Assembly: GCA_902729315.2 (NCBI GenBank)
Contig: LR746272.1
Location: forward strand, 1,302,001 to 1,366,000
Length of the DNA stretch: 64,000 nucleotides
DNA from: Spirodela intermedia
Taxonomy: Eukaryota; Streptophyta; Magnoliopsida; Alismatales; Araceae
Direction of reading: 5' to 3'
The position numbers and the translations under genes are program-made. The notes under the pieces were generated by a model. It saw nothing but the letters and a program-made list of their open reading frames with translations, had not been told where the DNA came from and did no database searches. How positions within the stretch are numbered: position 1 is the first letter of the stretch; each line of letters starts with the position of its first letter. Shown here piece by piece: positions 59,701 to 64,000 of this stretch.

Positions 59701-62700
59701 CATGAATGCACATCCAACTCCGTAAAAAAAAAGGCTTTCCCAAGTCAGTCTGCAGTTGCTAATGCATTTCCAGAACACACTGATCTACGATCACCATCAG
59801 TACATGCCACAGGAAGCAAATAAGATGCTGTAGTGCTTTGACAGCAAAACGTTCCAGAATGCAAAAGCAGCGGATAGCTGCAGTAGTATAGTAAATGAGA
59901 CTGCCTCAAGCAAATGTAATCCCCCAGATGCTCACAGATTCCGTTAGAGAAGAGAGGGAAAATAAAACAACTAGGAGAGAAAGCACAGAAGGTTGCGAGG
60001 CCATTAACATATTAGTCACTTGATAAGAAATTCCTTAGAAGGAATGAACTCAAATTCTCATTCAATTTAAGCCCCCTTCTTTTACAACTGCAGGTTTCTC
60101 ATTAAACTAACATGAATAAAACCTAGCTGGCATTGAAATCGACAACAGCAAGATCACGAAACTTGGCCACCTCTACTGCTCAGGTGAAAAAGGAGTCTTG
60201 AAAGAATCCAAGAACCCGATCCACATACAAACCTCTGTAAATATCAAAACCAACAGCCTTTGAATTAAAATTATACAGATCCAATGTCACATATGGACTA
60301 TAACTAGCGAACTCTCATGCAAGTCAATATCTGGTTCAGTCATTGCTTTCCTTGCATACCCTTATATTTCATTATGCAAGCCATCTGATTGAGATGTAAC
60401 CTGGATCACTAACTTGTCAAATACTATGAGAAGTCTCGTCTATTTCACATTTTCTATGAGGAATTACATAGAGGATAAAATCGTGTCTTTCAACTTCACA
60501 GATATCATTCACCGACAAGAGATTACATTTTTCATCTACTACGCAGAGAAATGGATCCAATAACATATTAGAAAGAAAAATGGAAGACGGAATTTAAACA
60601 CTTTTATTTTCTATGAAGGACACATGAACGAATTAGGGCGTACGATTCACAATCAACCGTCAACGAGTAGAATATGGCTCTCAATCAATGAGCGACTACT
60701 TTGATACACTCTCATAGGAAGACTAATTCTTTTAGGGCTGTATCATGCAGATATCAGGAATGACATGTAACAATAGTATTCTATGAAATATGAGATAGAA
60801 TGAATATTATTATTCTCAATATTGAGTCATTATTTTTTCCTTATAATAGTTATTTCCTATTTGGATATAGTTGTACCTTATAAGATCCAATAATACTATG
60901 TTGTTGCCTTCTTTGTACAAATTCACGTTCCCTCTTTTGAATCTTATAAAGTCTTTATGAAGAGGTTCTGAGATTTCTTAGGAGCGGAGCATTACAACTC
61001 ATTCACGCTGTCCTGTTCTCTCTTAGTCCTCTCGCTTATCTGGTATCGAAGCCCTACCTCAAAAGTTTCTTGCTACTTCAAACATAATGTATCTTGGTAG
61101 TTGTGCTTGAGGAAACGTGTTTTGATGAAAGTTAGCTCTTTCTGGCATTCAATCACAGGTTAGATCCATATTTTTGTCCCATCCACTATCCTCTAGAAAA
61201 TCATGGAGACTAAAGAAAAAAACAAGTATTATGCCCCTTCGTTTCAATAGGAAAAACCCTTCTTGTGAGAATTTTTGATGTGATGTTGAAGAAACTTGGA
61301 AGAAAAATAATGCAACAATAATGAGCTAGATTCTGAGCACTATAAAACCACACTTAGAATTGAATCTGAGCGTTCAAAGTATCGTAACAACTGCGCGGAA
61401 TTTCTTGAAGACCATATGCCATCAAGAAAATGACTCTTCTAAAGCACAACTTTGAATTGAGTTTAATGAGAATAACTAGAGAAGGAAAATCGTGAAAGAG
61501 TATTATTATGGTTTCATGAACTTATGACTTGAGTTTAATTTTATCTTGCAGTTCCGAATTCAGCATTACAAGAGGTACAAAAACCACAAGAGGAAAACAT
61601 GTGAGGTCAATGTCTAATACAACTCTGATCAAAACATGAAACAGTTCATAGAAAATTGATGAATTGAAAACCAATTCTTAACTCGGAGGAGGCTTTTCAA
61701 GAGATTATGTGGAGAACAACGTATGAGAGCAGAAAGAATGGTGGACATAATGACAGAATAAAGAGCGATAATGTGACGTTCATTTCTAAGGAGCATCGTA
61801 GGATAAAAGGTACTAGGAACATATAATGTTATCTTTTCTTGTCAAAAATATGAACATCTTGATAGAGATTGCACTGTTGAAATGTACTGAGTTATCTTTT
61901 CCAAGACTGGTTCAGCCCGGTCTGGTTCGCCTGTAAGGTGGATCTGGTATAAATACTAGACCCTAACATCAATTAAGTGCGAGATTTGGTTTTCTCTCGA
62001 CCTCTGTCAATGTACTAAAGGTTCACCCACGACATCCACCTCCGGAGTTGAAACATTTCATACCACTATGCCAAATGCAGATATTTGTTCCCCAACATTC
62101 ATGGCAGTTAATAACATATCAACCTCTAACTTGCTAGTGATTGATGCAGAAACTATTCAATCAATGGTATGACCAGACTTACGAATCATAGTCATCTTGG
62201 ATAAAAATTTCTTTTACGTCTTACTTACTATTTTTGAATTGATTCATTTGGTTACAAACACTTTGCACATTAATTGATGACTTCAGCTGCTTCACTTTGT
62301 TTATCTCTTGCATGCAAAATCTGATGTTTTTGATGCTCTCAAATCCTTTACTCAAATAATTAAAACTCAGATTGAGAAACAGAGTAAAATCTTAATTCTG
62401 AGTCATGAGGAGAGAATTTTTCCAATAGTTCATTTCTATTTTTGCCACGACAAATTAGGAATGCTGAAAGAACGCATAGGAATCTTTTATGGGACTTCTG
62501 CACTTCTTGACACAAGTTTATCTAACATTTTGGACGAGGCAGTGCAGACATAAATATTCTTGATGAAGCAACAAATCTCTCCAAGTTGAAAAATCAAAAT
62601 CTACGTTTCCAGCTTTTCCAAAAACAACCAGAATATAACAGAACTCATGCTCTTGGTAGTCTTTTGTTGTCCATCTTCCATCCATTGACCATCATAAACC

Positions 62701-64000
62701 TTAATCTGTAGCACGTGTTTCTTGGTTATGCAGTACATAAAAAAGGATTTAGATGTTATGATTCTCAAACCAAATGCATCTGATTATACAAAAATGTTGA
62801 TGTTTATTATGCCACTTCTTTTTTATTATCACACTATTGTATTTCCTCGTACCATCTTATCCTTGATGCATTGAATTGATACACCTATGGTATAAAACAA
62901 TAAAAAAATCAACTCTGATGAGTTCTATAGGCGAAGGGCGAAACATGAAGCATTGCATATCAAAAAATGAAGATTTATCCTGCAAATGAACATTGTGGAA
63001 ATGCTAATAGTTGCCCACCCATTGCTGTCTCCAGACCTGAAACCATGTATGATCTTGGTTCAGCCCACCCATCGTTGTATCCACACCATGATCTTGGTTC
63101 ACCGTCTTTCAAAAGTCTACCCATCACTCTCATTCATCAGCAAATACAGGTTTCCCGCCACATCCTATTTATCTGCGTAATCTAAAATTTCTATTCCTAC
63201 TTCAACTCACAGGTAGTGAAGGAAGAGTATTGGCAGTAGGCTGCGAATGAGGAACTAAATGCTCTTGCTAGGACCCACAATCAGATGGATGATTAGAAAC
63301 ATATCGATAGCATTAGGAATAAAAAAGATAACAATGTTAACTGACATAATACATTTGCGCCTGTTGTTAAGATGACTGCTGTTAGAACACTTGCACTTTC
63401 TTCCCCTCAATCATGACCTAGTTTTCAAATGGATATGAAAAATGCTTTCCTAAAAGGTGATTTGGTGTCATATGTATTCGAGTAAGAATTATCACTGCCT
63501 TCACCACTCAGAAACCTGAAGCAGTCTTCATATGGACTGAAATAAGCAACTCGACCATGGTTGATTAAGCAAAGGGTTACCTTTCTTCAGACTGGAATTT
63601 AACAGAGGAGGTAAACATGCTGATTTTTAGAGGTGATTCCACTTGAAGAGAGCTACTTACTCCAGGTAAGAAAAATGAGTGTATACACTTCAGCCGTGCC
63701 ATCCAATTTAATTTGAGCTGGAAATGGGATTTTTTAAAGTTTCTCATTGAACACAAATAAAATAAAATTTAACACCAAAGTCATTTTACTTGAAAATAAT
63801 ACGACCACCTACACATCAAATTAAGAACAACTCAAGAAAAGGATCAACAGAAATATTTTTGTCAAAAATACAATTAAAATTGAGTGGGAATAATTTGTTT
63901 AACAAGTCTTCCAAGTATTCGAAAAATATCATAAAATTTATCTAAGTTATAAAACAGCATTCACCTTATCAGAGATATCTCTAAAGCAATTCAGGTAATA
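56713..64000 (-). CDS. SAC9: SAC9-type protein, tandem copy B, C-terminal part (cut by the window edge), 6 exons visible
   Basis: The visible exons, in order of transcription, are 64000-63965 (partial; 12 codons ending CFRDISDK), 59441-58620, 58184-57987, 57858-57403, 57317-57084 and 56985-56713. All phases are 0. Exons of 198, 234 and 273 nt equal those of copy A exactly; the other two complete exons are 3 and 8 codons longer. Shared landmarks are EDAMKLEIKRL, the Cys-rich [18 protein letters not shown] and [57 protein letters not shown] and YYYADPAQLGRL. The reading frame is open throughout the visible part, so it looks functional. The SAC and WW domains lie beyond the window. The intron at 59442-63964 holds a copia remnant on the opposite strand. 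Confidence 0.92.
57353..57366. repeat. Poly-A tract in copy B intron
   Basis: A run of about 14 A lies in the short intron between the 456-nt and 234-nt exons. On the transcribed strand it is a T-run near the donor side. Confidence 0.85.
58294..58315. repeat. AT microsatellite in copy B intron
   Basis: About 11 AT units lie between the 822-nt and 198-nt exons. Confidence 0.9.
60750..63500 (+). mobile_element. Decayed Ty1/copia LTR retrotransposon inside SAC9 copy B intron, antisense to the gene
   Basis: A likely primer-binding site, TGGTATCGAAGCC, lies at 61041-61053, close to the usual TGGTATCAGAGC. Upstream AT-rich DNA with CTTATAAAG probably holds the 5' LTR (start near 60750, uncertain). 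Downstream, broken frames show the copia order. Gag is near 61300-61500 (NATIMS, then ILSTIKPHLELNL). Integrase is near 62310-62550 (KSDVFDALKSF, LLDTSLSNILDEAV). The FLGY segment is near 62720 (VFLGYAVHKKGFRCYD). Reverse transcriptase is near 63350-63480 (TFAPVVKMTAVRTLAL, QMDMKNAFLKGDL). Many stops and frameshifts make it inactive. I see no 3' LTR in the window. Confidence 0.85.
61041..61053 (+). other. Retrotransposon primer-binding site
   Basis: TGGTATCGAAGCC resembles the 12-13 nt complementary to the 3' end of initiator tRNA-Met that primes most plant copia elements. It lies about 250 bp upstream of the recognisable gag remnant. Confidence 0.75.

Overview
This is a nuclear chromosome segment of a flowering plant. 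Its genes are split by GT-AG (and some GC-AG) introns, it has TATA-box promoters, and every recognisable product is a land-plant family: cyclin J18, an ALKBH10-type protein, a group III XTH, a DUF760 chloroplast protein, a G-box bZIP, OBERON3, GEX1 and SAC9. GC-rich early exons next to AT-rich introns suggest a monocot, but that is an inference. I recognise no bacterial, organellar or CRISPR content.

Layout. 1-5.2 kb: a small two-helix membrane protein (-), CYCJ18 (+, nine exons) and a second small two-helix membrane protein (-). 5.5-10.3 kb: an ALKBH10-like 2-oxoglutarate oxygenase-fold gene (-, seven exons). 11.0-13 kb: a doubtful 88-codon ORF (-) and an XTH27/28-type xyloglucan enzyme (-). 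14.9-16.6 kb: a UV-B-induced DUF760 protein (+). 17.6-26.1 kb: a G-box-binding bZIP (+) with a long 5' leader intron and three G-boxes upstream. 28.2-31.2 kb: OBERON3-like PHD protein (+). 31.8-34.4 kb: GEX1 (+). 35.1-35.6 kb: an unnamed single-exon plant protein (+). 36.3-55.8 kb: a complete SAC9 phosphoinositide phosphatase gene (-, 13 exons). 56.7-64.0 kb: the 3' part of a tandem second SAC9 copy (-, cut by the window edge), whose largest intron holds a decayed Ty1/copia element.

I rebuilt the exon structures by hand from splice sites and reading-frame phase. Each complete multi-exon gene closes to a multiple of three: CYCJ18 254 aa, ALKBH10-like 594 aa, XTH 332 aa, DUF760 423 aa, GBF 388 aa, OBE3 784 aa, GEX1 599 aa, SAC9 1642 aa. 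The genes do not form a pathway; this is ordinary plant gene order. The points most worth following are the tandem SAC9 pair, four GC-AG introns among about 54 coding introns, an ALKBH-type protein that appears to lack its iron-binding H-x-E pair, an 18-nt microexon in CYCJ18, and possible feedback and uORF control of the bZIP gene. I did not find a clearly undescribed biological system.
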